From a virus, in IMG/VR virus record IMGVR_UViG_3300043436_000707, positions 1 through 30,597 of that record: a stretch of DNA of 30,597 nt; one strand, written 5' to 3'. Position numbers and translations under genes: made by a program. The notes below the pieces were generated by a model. It ran no database searches and was not told where the DNA came from. It worked only from the letters and a program-made list of their open reading frames with translations. Positions 22,146 to 30,570 of the stretch are shown piece after piece; within the stretch, counting starts at the first letter, position 1, and every line of letters begins with the position of its first letter.

Positions 22146-22532
22146 ATGAAAACTACAAAAGACAAAATTAGACTATTGACATTTTTTGCATTGTGCCAAA
22201 ATATGTTGGATTTCATTGATGGATCGTGGCACGGTCATCCGGCAAACAAACAGGCCGTGAAGATGGTGACAAAGCAAATGATCAGAGAATTGGAAAAAAC
22301 AATGGCCATATTATTCCCGGCAAATAGAAACGATGATCCAGAGTTGCCCGATGCGTTGGATACATTTCAAAATGCGTGTACAGCAATGGAGGCATTTTTT
22401 ATGTTAGGGATGGAAATGGATCAGATGGATGAAACAAAGAAAGATTCATTAAATACACAGATTAATATTTTGCTGAAATCATACGGAATTGATTGTTGGG
22501 AAAAACCAATGTCAAACCTATGGAAAAATTAA
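22146..22532 (+). CDS. Helical early protein of unknown function
   Basis: The 128-residue protein is mostly helical and rich in Met: IRLLTFFALCQNMLDFIDGS, AVKMVTKQMIRELEKTMAIL, then DTFQNACTAMEAFFMLGMEM, ending GIDCWEKPMSNLWKN. No transmembrane signal is strong and no known domain is recognised. It follows a 45-base gap with an A-rich leader (AACAAAAAAACAAACCG). A hairpin lies downstream at 22546. Confidence 0.65.
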   Translation: MKTTKDKIRLLTFFALCQNMLDFIDGSWHGHPANKQAVKMVTKQMIRELEKTMAILFPANRNDDPELPDALDTFQNACTAMEAFFMLGMEMDQMDETKKDSLNTQINILLKSYGIDCWEKPMSNLWKN

Positions 22533-22545
22533 ATAAATTTGTTGC

Positions 22546-22568
22546 GCAGTTGGGTGATGAATAACTGC
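22546..22568 (+). other. Hairpin before the DUF3310 gene
   Basis: GCAGTT (22546-22551) pairs with AACTGC (22563-22568) around an 11-base loop. No T run follows, so termination is unlikely; processing or start control is possible. It may be chance. Confidence 0.3.
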
Positions 22569-22604
22569 CGGATCAAAAGCACATATTTACCTAATCAATA
22601 CTAA

Positions 22605-22823
22605 ATGAAAAATGAGAGCCGTGAAATGGTGGATCATCCGCAACATTATCAATCTGATGGAGGCATCGAGGCAATTGATGTAATCGAAGGGTTCAGCCTG
22701 AATTTTAATTTGGGGAACGCAATCAAATATATTTTGAGAGCCGACAAAAAAGGCAACAAGAAACAGGATTTAGAAAAATCCCTGTGGTATATCAAAAGAG
22801 AATTAGACAAATTTCAGGGATGA
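22605..22823 (+). CDS. DUF3310 protein
   Basis: The 72-residue protein is a textbook short DUF3310 member: MVDHPQHYQSDGGIEAIDVI, GFSLNFNLGNAIKYILRA, DKKGNKKQDLEKSLWYIKRE. This domain is widespread in phages, alone or fused to other parts such as the nucleotide kinase-like gene 1.7 region of T7. Its function is unsettled; links to nucleotide metabolism have been suggested. It overlaps the methyltransferase start as ATGA, so the two are translated together. Confidence 0.9.
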   Translation: MKNESREMVDHPQHYQSDGGIEAIDVIEGFSLNFNLGNAIKYILRADKKGNKKQDLEKSLWYIKRELDKFQG

Positions 22824-24310
22824 TTGAAGAAATAAACATCAAATTGGTAATTCCACATCCAAACAATCCGAGATTGATTAAGGATGATAAATTCAAAAAA
22901 TTGGTGAAGTCCATAAAGGAGTTCCCAGAGATGCTACAATTGCGCCCAATAATCGTGGATGATAATTGTGTGGTGTTGGGTGGAAATATGCGATTGCGTG
23001 CCTGTATTGAAGCCGGATTGAAGCGTGTGCCAATTATTAAGGCATCGGCATTGACACCAGAGCAGCAGAAACGTTTTATCATTAGCGACAATGTTGGATT
23101 TGGTGAATGGGATTGGGATATTTTGGCCAATGAATGGGATCAAGATGAATTGATTGATTGGGGTTTGGATTTGCCTGTGATGGACATTATTGATGCAGGA
23201 ACAGCAGATGAGGATGATTATGATGCACCTGATGGTGGATTAGAAACCGACATTGTTTTGGGTGATTTATTTGAAATTGGGCCACACAGATTATTATGTG
23301 GTGATTCAACAGATAGTGATTCAATCAGCAAATTAATGAATGGAGAAAAAGCCATATTAGCACACAATGATCCTCCTTATGGAATGAAAAAGGAAAATGA
23401 TGGTGTTCTGAATGATAATCTTAATTATGATGATTTGCTTGATTTTAATCGTGAATGGATACCGTTGCAATTTATGCATCTTAAAGAATCAGCGAGTTGG
23501 TATTGTTGGGGAATTGATCAACCATTAATGGATATTTATTCGGGCATTATTAAGCCATATATTAAGCAACAAAAAGCAACTTTTAGAAATTTATTGACGT
23601 GGGATAAAGGAAATGGACAAGGTCAAAAAGCACCTGAATTTAGGAGTTATCCAAATGCAGACGAAAAATGTCTTTTTGTAATGTTAGGTGTTCAGGGATT
23701 TAATAATAATGCAGATAATTATTTTGAAGGTTTTGATCCTATAAGAAATTATTTAATTCAAGAAAAAGAAAAAACAGGTTTAAAAAATTATGAAATTGAA
23801 AAACTAACAAGTTCATATCACACGCATTATTGGTCAAAATCTCAATGGGCATTCACAACAGAAAAGGATTATAATATCTTAAGAGATCATTGTAAAGGAG
23901 TTGCATTTGGTAAGGAATACGAACAAATAAAAAAGGAATACGAACAAATAAAAAAGGAATATTATTCAACAAGGGCATATTTTGATAATACCCACGATAA
24001 TATGAATAATGTTTGGCATTTTGATAGAACAAATCAAAAAGAAAGAGAGCATACAGGTGGACACGCAACACCTAAACCAATTAAATTGTGCGAAAGGGTT
24101 ATAAAATCAAGTTCAAAAGAAAACGAATTGGTTTTAGATTTTTTTCTTGGATCAGGTTCAACAATGGTGGCATCGCATCAATTAAAACGCAAATGTTATG
24201 GAACTGAATTAGATCCAAAATATTGTCAGGTAATTATTGACCGAATGAAAAAACTTGATCCGAGTTTAGTGATTAAGAAAAATGGCGAGATTTACGAATC
24301 AGATAAATAA
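22820..24310 (+). CDS. ParB-like / DNA adenine-type methyltransferase fusion
   Basis: ATG 22820 overlaps the DUF3310 stop; an open ATG at 22784 is less likely. The 496 residues have an N-terminal ParB-like nuclease domain (IPHPNNPRLIKDDKFKKLVK, GGNMRLRACIEAG) at about 1-110. The methyltransferase has DPPY at 184-187 and DFFLGSGST from Asp440, motif IV before motif I, as in beta-class amino methyltransferases, with HATPKPIKLCERVI before the latter. Two perfect 21-bp repeats encode EYEQIKK heptads near 366-379. The middle of the gene is more AT-rich than the ends. It could methylate phage DNA to avoid host restriction; no restriction partner is seen. Base specificity cannot be read from the sequence. 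Confidence 0.9.
   Translation: MIEEINIKLVIPHPNNPRLIKDDKFKKLVKSIKEFPEMLQLRPIIVDDNCVVLGGNMRLRACIEAGLKRVPIIKASALTPEQQKRFIISDNVGFGEWDWDILANEWDQDELIDWGLDLPVMDIIDAGTADEDDYDAPDGGLETDIVLGDLFEIGPHRLLCGDSTDSDSISKLMNGEKAILAHNDPPYGMKKENDGVLNDNLNYDDLLDFNREWIPLQFMHLKESASWYCWGIDQPLMDIYSGIIKPYIKQQKATFRNLLTWDKGNGQGQKAPEFRSYPNADEKCLFVMLGVQGFNNNADNYFEGFDPIRNYLIQEKEKTGLKNYEIEKLTSSYHTHYWSKSQWAFTTEKDYNILRDHCKGVAFGKEYEQIKKEYEQIKKEYYSTRAYFDNTHDNMNNVWHFDRTNQKEREHTGGHATPKPIKLCERVIKSSSKENELVLDFFLGSGSTMVASHQLKRKCYGTELDPKYCQVIIDRMKKLDPSLVIKKNGEIYESDK
23914..23955 (+). repeat. Two perfect 21-bp tandem repeats in the methyltransferase gene
   Basis: GGAATACGAACAAATAAAAAA occurs at 23914-23934 and 23935-23955, encoding EYEQIKK-type heptads of a short coiled coil. 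A third, degenerate start (GGAATATTATTC) follows. Confidence 0.9.
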
Positions 24311-24313
24311 ATT

Positions 24314-24679
24314 ATGGCAGTTCCTAAAAATGTGACAAAACTGAATAAAAAACGGATGTTGGAGGCCCTTGAAAAGTCTTTGGGAATTGTCACATCCGCT
24401 GCAAAGATTGCAGGGATACACAGGGCGCAGCATTACGAATGGATCAACATTGATCCAGAATATAAAAAGGCAGTTGATGATTTGGCCGATATGACATTGG
24501 ATTTTGCTGAATCGCAACTGCATAAGCAAATCAAAGATGGCAACACAACAGCCACCATTTTTTATTTAAAGACCAAAGGCAAAAAGCGTGGATACATTGA
24601 ACGCACGGAGGTTGTACACGAAACCGGCATAGAATCTGCCATAATAGAATGGACACCGGCACAAATCGAAAACGAATAG
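24314..24679 (+). CDS. terS: Small terminase subunit-like protein
   Basis: The 121-residue protein begins with a helix-turn-helix region (KRMLEALEKSLGIVTSAAKI, AGIHRAQHYEWINIDPEYK, residues about 12-58), then helices that could form the ring core (MTLDFAESQLHKQIKDGNTT) and a FYLKTKGKKRGY segment. The layout fits phage HTH-type small terminases (phBC6A51-like). It lies directly before the large terminase and overlaps it by 31 bases. It would recognise the packaging site, probably nearby, though no pac or cos site is visible to me. Confidence 0.8.
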   Translation: MAVPKNVTKLNKKRMLEALEKSLGIVTSAAKIAGIHRAQHYEWINIDPEYKKAVDDLADMTLDFAESQLHKQIKDGNTTATIFYLKTKGKKRGYIERTEVVHETGIESAIIEWTPAQIENE

Positions 24680-25833
24680 CGCAGAAATGCAACATTCAGT
24701 TTTATCAGACATTAAACAGCACCAAAAGAATCAAAGTTCATCAGGGCGGTACACGTTCGGGAAAAACTTATGCCCTGTGCCAATATCTGATCTATAAATT
24801 GACATCATCCAAAAAACCATTGGTGATTTCAATTGTGCGTAAAACATTGCCGGCATTAAAAGGATCGGTGATGCGTGATTTCCTAGAAATATTGGACACA
24901 TTGGGCATTCTTTATGTGGGACAACACAACAAATCCGAAAACACATACACGTTTGGCAATCACGTTGTGGAATTTCTTTCAGTTGATGAACCACAAAAGA
25001 TCAGGGGCCGGAAACGAAATATTTGTTATTGCAATGAGGTTAATGAATTAGATCACGAAGATTTTCGGCAGTTGCTGATGCGTACAACGGATGAAATGAT
25101 TTGCGATTTTAATCCATCTGATCCGGTGCATTGGATTTATGATGAAGTAATTACACGTGATGATTGTGATATGTGGATCACAACCTATTTGGATAATAAG
25201 TTTTTGCCGGCTGAATTAGTACACGAAATCGAAAGATTAAAAGCGAAAGATCCGGATTATTGGAGGGTGTACGGTGAGGGAAAACGTGCGGTGTTTAGTG
25301 ATCGCCAGATATTTCCAAATTGGCAATTTATTCCAAAGGTTGATTTTCCTGAATTTGATGATGTGTTCTATGGCCTTGATTTTGGATTCAGTCACGATCC
25401 AACGGCTATTGTACAATTGGCAAAGGTTGGTGATAAATTGTACATTCACGAAATTATGTACAAAAAAGGAATGACAAACAGGGATATTGCCGATTTTCTA
25501 AAAGAAAAAAAACTAAATGAACACATAATTTATTGCGAATCAGCAGAACCGAAATCAATTGAGGAATTGCGACAAATGGATATTTTGGCAGTTCCTGCAA
25601 TAAAAGGTGAGGGATCAATAAAGGCCGGAATTAGTTTATTAAAAGAACACGAGGTGATTTGTTCATCTGAATCACAGAATTTGCATAATGAATTTCAATT
25701 TTATTTCTGGGAGCAATTGAAAGATGGAACGATTATAAATAAGCCAATAGACAAACACAATCACCTAATGGATGCAATCCGGTATGGGGTTTATACCAAA
25801 TACAAAAATCGTTCTGATTTTTTTGTGGTTTAA
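24649..25833 (+). CDS. terL: Large terminase subunit (PBSX type)
   Basis: The 394-residue protein has both motor and nuclease parts. Walker A is GGTRSGKT at residues 33-40, and Walker B ICYCNE at 125-130 with Glu130. The RNase H-like nuclease has YGLDFGFSHDPTAI (Asp244, Asp250), IIYCESAEPKS (Glu297) and KHNHLMDAIRYG (Asp375). It cuts concatemers and pumps DNA through the portal. No other ATG precedes Walker A, which supports the overlapping start inside the small-terminase gene. The short length is normal for PBSX-family enzymes. The family is often linked to headful packaging; that is inference here and agrees with a circularly permuted genome. Confidence 0.95.
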   Translation: MDTGTNRKRIAQKCNIQFYQTLNSTKRIKVHQGGTRSGKTYALCQYLIYKLTSSKKPLVISIVRKTLPALKGSVMRDFLEILDTLGILYVGQHNKSENTYTFGNHVVEFLSVDEPQKIRGRKRNICYCNEVNELDHEDFRQLLMRTTDEMICDFNPSDPVHWIYDEVITRDDCDMWITTYLDNKFLPAELVHEIERLKAKDPDYWRVYGEGKRAVFSDRQIFPNWQFIPKVDFPEFDDVFYGLDFGFSHDPTAIVQLAKVGDKLYIHEIMYKKGMTNRDIADFLKEKKLNEHIIYCESAEPKSIEELRQMDILAVPAIKGEGSIKAGISLLKEHEVICSSESQNLHNEFQFYFWEQLKDGTIINKPIDKHNHLMDAIRYGVYTKYKNRSDFFVV

Positions 25834-25838
25834 TTATG

Positions 25839-25846
25839 TATTTTTG
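25839..25846 (+). promoter_or_regulatory. Weak promoter-like box TATTTTTG before the portal gene
   Basis: TATTTTTG lies in the 32-base gap between terminase and portal. There is no TTTG at the right spacing, so confidence is low. Confidence 0.25.
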
Positions 25847-25865
25847 AGAAAAAAAAGCAATACAA

Positions 25866-27233
25866 ATGGCATCAATCATTGATACATTCAAACAATCCAT
25901 TGCCAAAGCATTATCAAGCGGCACAAACGAGGCATATAATAAACTGATATACACGTGGCTAGGCACGAATATCATAATGAATGAGGATAATGATTCCACA
26001 TACATTCGTGATGGTTATCAACGAAATGCCACCATTTATTCAATCATTAACCTGATTGTTAAGGCAGCCACAACAATCCCTGTTTCTGTTTACCGTGTCA
26101 CAAACGAAGGCACAGCAAAGCAATACAAGGCAATGACATCGGGTGTGATGGATGGCCCTGCAATTTACAAGGCCAACATATTACGCAAAAGAGCATTTGA
26201 AGAAATAAAAGATTCGGATTTAGAGGCATTATTGAGCAGACCAAACCCGGCACAATCATTTTCAGCGTGGTTGGGTGAAATCGTTGCATTTGGTAAATTA
26301 ACCGGAAACCGTTACATCTACGGCATCGGGCCGGATTCAGGGCCAAATCAAGGTAAATTCACGGAGTTGTACAATTTACCATCGCAATTGGTTGAAATCG
26401 TTTCAAATGGTGTGATGCAACCTGTGGCAGGATACAAAATCCAATATAATTCAATGATTGAGGTTGCGCCAGAATATATTTGCCACATCAAAGATTTTAA
26501 TCCGGATTACGACAGCAGCGGTTCAAACCTATATGGCCAATCACCTTTGCGTGCCGGCCTACGTGTTTTATCGGCCAACAATGAAGCCGTGACCACCGGA
26601 TTAAAATATTTACAGAATCAAACATCACGTGGTATGTTGATTTCAAAGGATGGCAATTTGACTGAGGTTCAGGCGCAAGCATTAAAAGACAAATTCAGAA
26701 AAAATTATCAGGGTGCAACAAACGCAGGTGATGTGATTATCACACCAAAGGATTTGAGTTGGGTGAATTTTGGTTTGTCAGCATCTGATTTGTCATTGAT
26801 TGAACAATACAATGGAACGGTAAAGGATTTGTGTAATTTATACAACATCCCTGTGCAGTTGCTAAACAATACAGATGCATCCACATACAACAATATGAAG
26901 GAAGCTAAAAAGGCATTATACCAAAATGCGGTGATCCCAGAATTAATCAAAATTCGTGATGAATTAAACCGTTGGTTAGCACCTAAATTTGGCAAAGAAT
27001 ATTTCATTGATTTTGATTTCACGGTAATAAGTGAAATGCAAGAAGAAGTGGACAAATTAGTGTCACAATTAGCCGCAGCGTGGTGGGTTACACCAAACGA
27101 AAAACGTGATGCAATGAATTATGCTACGGATAAAGAAAATGCATTTATGGATGACTATTTTATCCCGGCTAATTTAATGGCACAGAATCCAACAATGCCG
27201 GCATTGGAAAATCCGAAGCCATTAAACGTTTAG
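25866..27233 (+). CDS. Portal protein (HK97 gp3-like)
   Basis: The 455-residue protein lies right after the large terminase. It has the portal pattern of the HK97/SPP1-like set: RDGYQRNATIYSIINLIVKA with VPVSVYRV-like (here TTIPVSVYRVT) near residue 70, ALLSRPNPAQSFSAWLGEIV, GNRYIYG, then GQSPLRAGLRVLSANNEAVT, KDLCNLYNIPVQLLNNTDAS with YNNMKEAKKALYQNAVIP, where NIP..LL and Y.N..EA are the common late motifs. It would form the dodecameric DNA channel at one head vertex. A minor head protein and protease follow, as expected. Confidence 0.92.
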   Translation: MASIIDTFKQSIAKALSSGTNEAYNKLIYTWLGTNIIMNEDNDSTYIRDGYQRNATIYSIINLIVKAATTIPVSVYRVTNEGTAKQYKAMTSGVMDGPAIYKANILRKRAFEEIKDSDLEALLSRPNPAQSFSAWLGEIVAFGKLTGNRYIYGIGPDSGPNQGKFTELYNLPSQLVEIVSNGVMQPVAGYKIQYNSMIEVAPEYICHIKDFNPDYDSSGSNLYGQSPLRAGLRVLSANNEAVTTGLKYLQNQTSRGMLISKDGNLTEVQAQALKDKFRKNYQGATNAGDVIITPKDLSWVNFGLSASDLSLIEQYNGTVKDLCNLYNIPVQLLNNTDASTYNNMKEAKKALYQNAVIPELIKIRDELNRWLAPKFGKEYFIDFDFTVISEMQEEVDKLVSQLAAAWWVTPNEKRDAMNYATDKENAFMDDYFIPANLMAQNPTMPALENPKPLNV

Positions 27234-27236
27234 TTT

Positions 27237-28289
27237 ATGCCGTTGCCAAATCCACAGGAAGGTGAAAGCCGGAATGATTTTATGGGCCGTTGTGTCATTG
27301 ATCCTAATATTATCAATGATTTTGATACCATTGAACAGCGTGTTGCGGTTTGTAGCACGTTATTTGATCCACAGAAAGAAACAAAGGCGCAGAAAGATTG
27401 GGAAAATGATTTTGAAAACCAATTGACCAAAGCAGAACGCACATCAGTTCGTGATTTTACGGAATTTTACAAAGCCGAATATAATGATGCAATTGACCTT
27501 TATTTAAAGGTGGGGCAAATGACATCGGCCACAGCACAGGGATTTTTTCAGGACAGCAAATATGTTGGAATGTATGAGCAAATGTATTCCAAAATCGGTT
27601 TGCAATTTGCCAATTGGTATTCCAAAAACGTTCAAAAATATATGCCAAAAGCCGATCCGGCTAATATGCAATCTATTTGGGCCAACGCATTTGCATTTAT
27701 GGGGAATCAGGTGGCAGGGCAACGTGTCACGTTAGTATCGGCAACAGCACAGGCAACATTGACAAATACAATTCGCCAATTTATGTCCGATCCTGTTTTT
27801 ATGTCATCTGGGGAGGTTGTACAATCAAAAATGTTGCGACAAAAATTTGATGGTTTGGCAGATTATCAGGCACGCAGGATTGTTAGAACGGAGGCAACAA
27901 ACGCAGCCAATTATGCAACAGAACAGGCAGCGGTCAATTTGTTTGCCGGTCAAGATTTAACCAAAACGTGGCGATCTGGATTTGATGCACGTGTTCGTGA
28001 TGCACATAGGGCTGCAAATGGACAGGTTGTGCCATTCAATAGCAAATTTTCTGTTGGTGGTGAGTCATTACAAAGACCGGGCGATCCTAATGGATCAGCA
28101 AGCAACGTAATCAATTGCCGTTGTTCAATGATTATATTGCCAAGAGAGAATGCAAACACAATTGGTGCGCCAATCACAGACATTGGATTTGGTATTGCAC
28201 AGGCAACCGTGATTGATGCCATTATTAGCGCAGATGTAATCACAGGAACAACAGGTGTAATTGTGGCTGAGGAAAATTTGGGCGGATAA
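27237..28289 (+). CDS. MuF-type minor head protein with extra N-terminal domain
   Basis: The 350-residue protein ends with a MuF (SPP1 gp7-like) domain: RIVRTEATNAANYATEQ from about 215, then KTWRSGFDARVRDAHRAANG, PGDPNGSASNVINCRCSMII with the C-R-C signature. Such minor head proteins bind the portal and enter the head in few copies. The first 45 residues, MPLPNPQEGESRNDFMGRCV with QRVAVCSTLF, form a small extra unit with conserved Cys that I have seen at the start of several phage head proteins; its role is unknown. A long helical region lies between. The gene starts 3 bases after the portal stop. Confidence 0.85.
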   Translation: MPLPNPQEGESRNDFMGRCVIDPNIINDFDTIEQRVAVCSTLFDPQKETKAQKDWENDFENQLTKAERTSVRDFTEFYKAEYNDAIDLYLKVGQMTSATAQGFFQDSKYVGMYEQMYSKIGLQFANWYSKNVQKYMPKADPANMQSIWANAFAFMGNQVAGQRVTLVSATAQATLTNTIRQFMSDPVFMSSGEVVQSKMLRQKFDGLADYQARRIVRTEATNAANYATEQAAVNLFAGQDLTKTWRSGFDARVRDAHRAANGQVVPFNSKFSVGGESLQRPGDPNGSASNVINCRCSMIILPRENANTIGAPITDIGFGIAQATVIDAIISADVITGTTGVIVAEENLGG

Positions 28290-28304
28290 AATTAATTTTT
28301 ACGT

Positions 28305-28338
28305 TCTGTTTTCTAATTAGCTATTTGACTAATTTTGA
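28305..28338 (+). promoter_or_regulatory. Promoter/operator-like element, copy 2 (CTAATTAG-N8-CTAATTTTGA)
   Basis: The core at 28313-28338 matches the element at 14920-14945; the two flanked stretches agree at about 29 of 34 positions with one gap. Its TAATTTTG box lies 15 bases before ATG 28353. Confidence 0.5.
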
Positions 28339-28352
28339 GCAAAAGAAAGGTT

Positions 28353-29036
28353 ATGATTTACAAACAAACATCCATTGGGATTGATGACATTGATGAGGCA
28401 AACGGTATTGTTTCTGGATATGGTTCAATTTTCGGCAATATTGATTCAGACAATGATATCATTTTGCAAGGTGCATACACCAAAACATTATCTGAAAACG
28501 GATCACGTGTAAGATATTGCAATCAACACAGAATTGATCAGCCATTAGGTAAATTCACAGAATTACGTGAGGATGGCACAGGATTGTATTTTGTTGCGGA
28601 AGTTCCAAAAACAAGAATGGGTGAGGATATTTTGTTGTTGATGAAAAATGGTGTGATCACGGAAAATTCCGTTGGTATTATGCCAATTGTAAAGAATTAC
28701 AGACAGGATGGTGTGCGTGAATTGAAAGAGGTGAAGTTGTACGAAATTTCGTGCGTTACATTAGCCGCAAACCCAATGGCATTGATTACAGATGCAAAGG
28801 GTGAAATTGATCAAAATTTATTGGCAAAACGTTTCGATGTTTTAGCCAAAATGATAAAGAAAGAAAACGTATCCGATGAATTAGGATACGCAATCGAAGG
28901 TGAGTTGATGAAATTGAAATCATTGTTTATTGATGTAACCACACGGCCGGCAGAAATTGTCACCGTGCCGGAAGTTAAACAGGTGGAGATTTCCGAAATA
29001 TTTTCATATTTAAACAAACAAATTAAGTCAAAATAA
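28353..29036 (+). CDS. Prohead protease (HK97 family, S78)
   Basis: ATG 28353 gives 227 residues. The frame also opens at TTG 28335, but that codon lies in the promoter-like element and would add six residues. Family features are ANGIVSGYGSIFGNIDSDND, the catalytic His in RYCNQHR (His59), LGKFTELREDGTGLYFVAEV, and the catalytic Ser in ITENSVGIM (Ser106), then YEISCVTLAANPMAL (family: EVSlVt-PaNp.A). The protease removes capsid scaffold segments during maturation. The C-terminal 60 residues are variable and end in a helix (EISEIFSYLNKQ). Placement before the capsid gene is standard. Confidence 0.92.
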   Translation: MIYKQTSIGIDDIDEANGIVSGYGSIFGNIDSDNDIILQGAYTKTLSENGSRVRYCNQHRIDQPLGKFTELREDGTGLYFVAEVPKTRMGEDILLLMKNGVITENSVGIMPIVKNYRQDGVRELKEVKLYEISCVTLAANPMALITDAKGEIDQNLLAKRFDVLAKMIKKENVSDELGYAIEGELMKLKSLFIDVTTRPAEIVTVPEVKQVEISEIFSYLNKQIKSK

Positions 29037-29037
29037 G

Positions 29038-30234
29038 ATGACAGAAGAAATCAAAAATCAATTAGATGAATTAAATTCAGCTATTGATAGCCGTATCGCA
29101 AAAGCGGAAGGCCAAGCAGTTGCATCAGCAACAGGAAAAGCGGATGAATTATTAAAATCCGAAATCAAAAACTTAGAGGCTAAGTTTTCAGAGGTTCACA
29201 GCCGTATTGATGCAGCAGAGGTTGCAGCAAAGAAAACAGCATCAGGAGCAAACGCACAATCATTCAAACAATCTTTGATTGATGGTATCACAAAGGGTGC
29301 ATTAGATGGTTTAGTAAATGGCAACAGCCGTTCAGCTAAATTTGAGATCAAAGCAGGTGATATGACCGTTGCGGCTAATTTCACAGGTGAGGTTATCCCA
29401 GCACAATACGTTCCGGGTATCAAGTACGATCCAACACGTCCTGTACACGTTCGTCAATTATTGGCACAAGGTTCAACAAATTCTGATGTTGTTCGTTATG
29501 TACGTGAAACAGCATATGACAACGGTGCAGCAGCAACAGCGCAGGGTGCAACATTTACTGAATCAGATTTCGATTTGACAGCATTTGATGCAAACGTTCA
29601 GAAAATCGGTACATATTTCCGTATTTCTGAGGAAATGTTGGCAGATACACCACAGCTAACATCTTATTTAGCAGCACGTGCGCCAGAGAAATTATTAACG
29701 GTTGAGGATGCGCAATTGCTTTATGGTAACGGTACAGCACCGAACATCAGCGGTATTTCAACATCAGGTGCAACAGCGTTTGCAGCAGGTGCATTTGCAG
29801 ATGCAATCACAGCAGCAAATCAGTTTGACGTTTTAACCGTAGCAATCAACCAATTAGCATTGGTTAACTACCGTCCTGATTACATCATGTTAAACCCAAC
29901 AGATTTTGCAAAAATCTTATTGTTGAAGTCAACAACAAATGAGTATTTGAAAGATCAGGTTTACGCAGGTTTACAACCACAATTCCAAGGGATTCCGGTT
30001 GTTCAAAACACAGCAATCACAGCAGGAACGTATATGGTTGGTAATTTCGCAATGGCTACTCAATTATGGGTACGTGAAAACCTTTCATTAGAGTTTTTCC
30101 GTGAGGATGGAACAAACGTTCGTGATGGTTTCGTGACCGTTCGTTTGGTTGAGCGTATTGCATTAACTAACTACGCACCACTTGCAATTGTGAAGGGTGT
30201 ATTTGCAACGGACATCGCTGCAATCGGAGTTTAG
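29038..30234 (+). CDS. Major capsid protein (HK97 fold)
   Basis: The 398-residue protein begins with a charged helical region (residues about 1-85, TEEIKNQLDELNSAIDSRIA) of the delta/scaffold type, which the upstream protease would remove. The HK97-fold shell part has GEVIPAQYVPGI, VRYVRETAYDN, QKIGTYFRISEEMLADTPQL, then YRPDYIMLNPTDFAKILLLK and QGIPVVQNTAITAGTYMVG, LWVRENLSLEFFREDGTNVR. These match the usual P-domain and A-domain lines. Codon use is cleaner than in neighbours (many CGT, GGT and TTA), as expected of the most abundant protein. A terminator follows at 30262. Confidence 0.95.
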   Translation: MTEEIKNQLDELNSAIDSRIAKAEGQAVASATGKADELLKSEIKNLEAKFSEVHSRIDAAEVAAKKTASGANAQSFKQSLIDGITKGALDGLVNGNSRSAKFEIKAGDMTVAANFTGEVIPAQYVPGIKYDPTRPVHVRQLLAQGSTNSDVVRYVRETAYDNGAAATAQGATFTESDFDLTAFDANVQKIGTYFRISEEMLADTPQLTSYLAARAPEKLLTVEDAQLLYGNGTAPNISGISTSGATAFAAGAFADAITAANQFDVLTVAINQLALVNYRPDYIMLNPTDFAKILLLKSTTNEYLKDQVYAGLQPQFQGIPVVQNTAITAGTYMVGNFAMATQLWVRENLSLEFFREDGTNVRDGFVTVRLVERIALTNYAPLAIVKGVFATDIAAIGV

Positions 30235-30261
30235 TTTTAATACAATTCCAAATTAAGAGAG

Positions 30262-30292
30262 GCCACCTAAATTTTGGGTGGCTTTTCTTTTT
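30262..30292 (+). terminator. Intrinsic terminator after the capsid gene
   Basis: GCCACC (30262-30267) pairs with GGTGGC (30277-30282) around a 9-base loop, followed by TTTTCTTTTT. It should limit transcription beyond the capsid gene. Confidence 0.8.
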
Positions 30293-30299
30293 ATATTTG
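30292..30299 (+). promoter_or_regulatory. Promoter-like box TATATTTG before the small head-region gene
   Basis: The box directly follows the capsid terminator T run and lies 19 bases before ATG 30319. A terminator and promoter back to back would restart transcription into the connector and tail genes. No clear -33 TTTG is seen. Confidence 0.5.
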
Positions 30300-30318
30300 T
30301 TCAAAAAATAGCACAATT

Positions 30319-30570
30319 ATGGGCAAAGTTTTAATGAAAAAAACGGTATTTGATAACAAATCAGGATACCATAAAGCCGGTGAAATTGTAACATTATCGG
30401 CCGATGTTGAAAGACATTATTTAGCAAATAATTTTGGAACAAAGGTTGAAGATCAGCCGGAAGTTATTGCACCAATTGTGGAGGCCGTAGAGGTTGAAAC
30501 AAAAGAGGAAAAAATAGTTTACAAGACAAAGGGCAACAAAGCAAAAAAGGATGCGGCAGATCAAGATTAA
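30319..30570 (+). CDS. Small head-region protein of unknown function
   Basis: ATG 30319 gives 83 residues; the frame is open from a TTG at 30274, but this is inside the terminator stem and promoter. The N-terminal 50 residues (MKKTVFDNKSGYHKAGEIVT, LSADVERHYLANNFGTK) look like the small SH3-like proteins often coded between capsid and connector genes. The last 30 are charged and disordered (ETKEEKIVYKTKGNKAKKDA). It could be a minor head or decoration protein. The end overlaps the connector start by 20 bases. Confidence 0.7.
   Translation: MGKVLMKKTVFDNKSGYHKAGEIVTLSADVERHYLANNFGTKVEDQPEVIAPIVEAVEVETKEEKIVYKTKGNKAKKDAADQD

Noticed and set aside
22520-22564. 14-codon frame (MEKLNKFVAQLGDE)
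   Set aside because: It is too short to support, overlaps the preceding gene end, and shares the hairpin at 22546 only by position.
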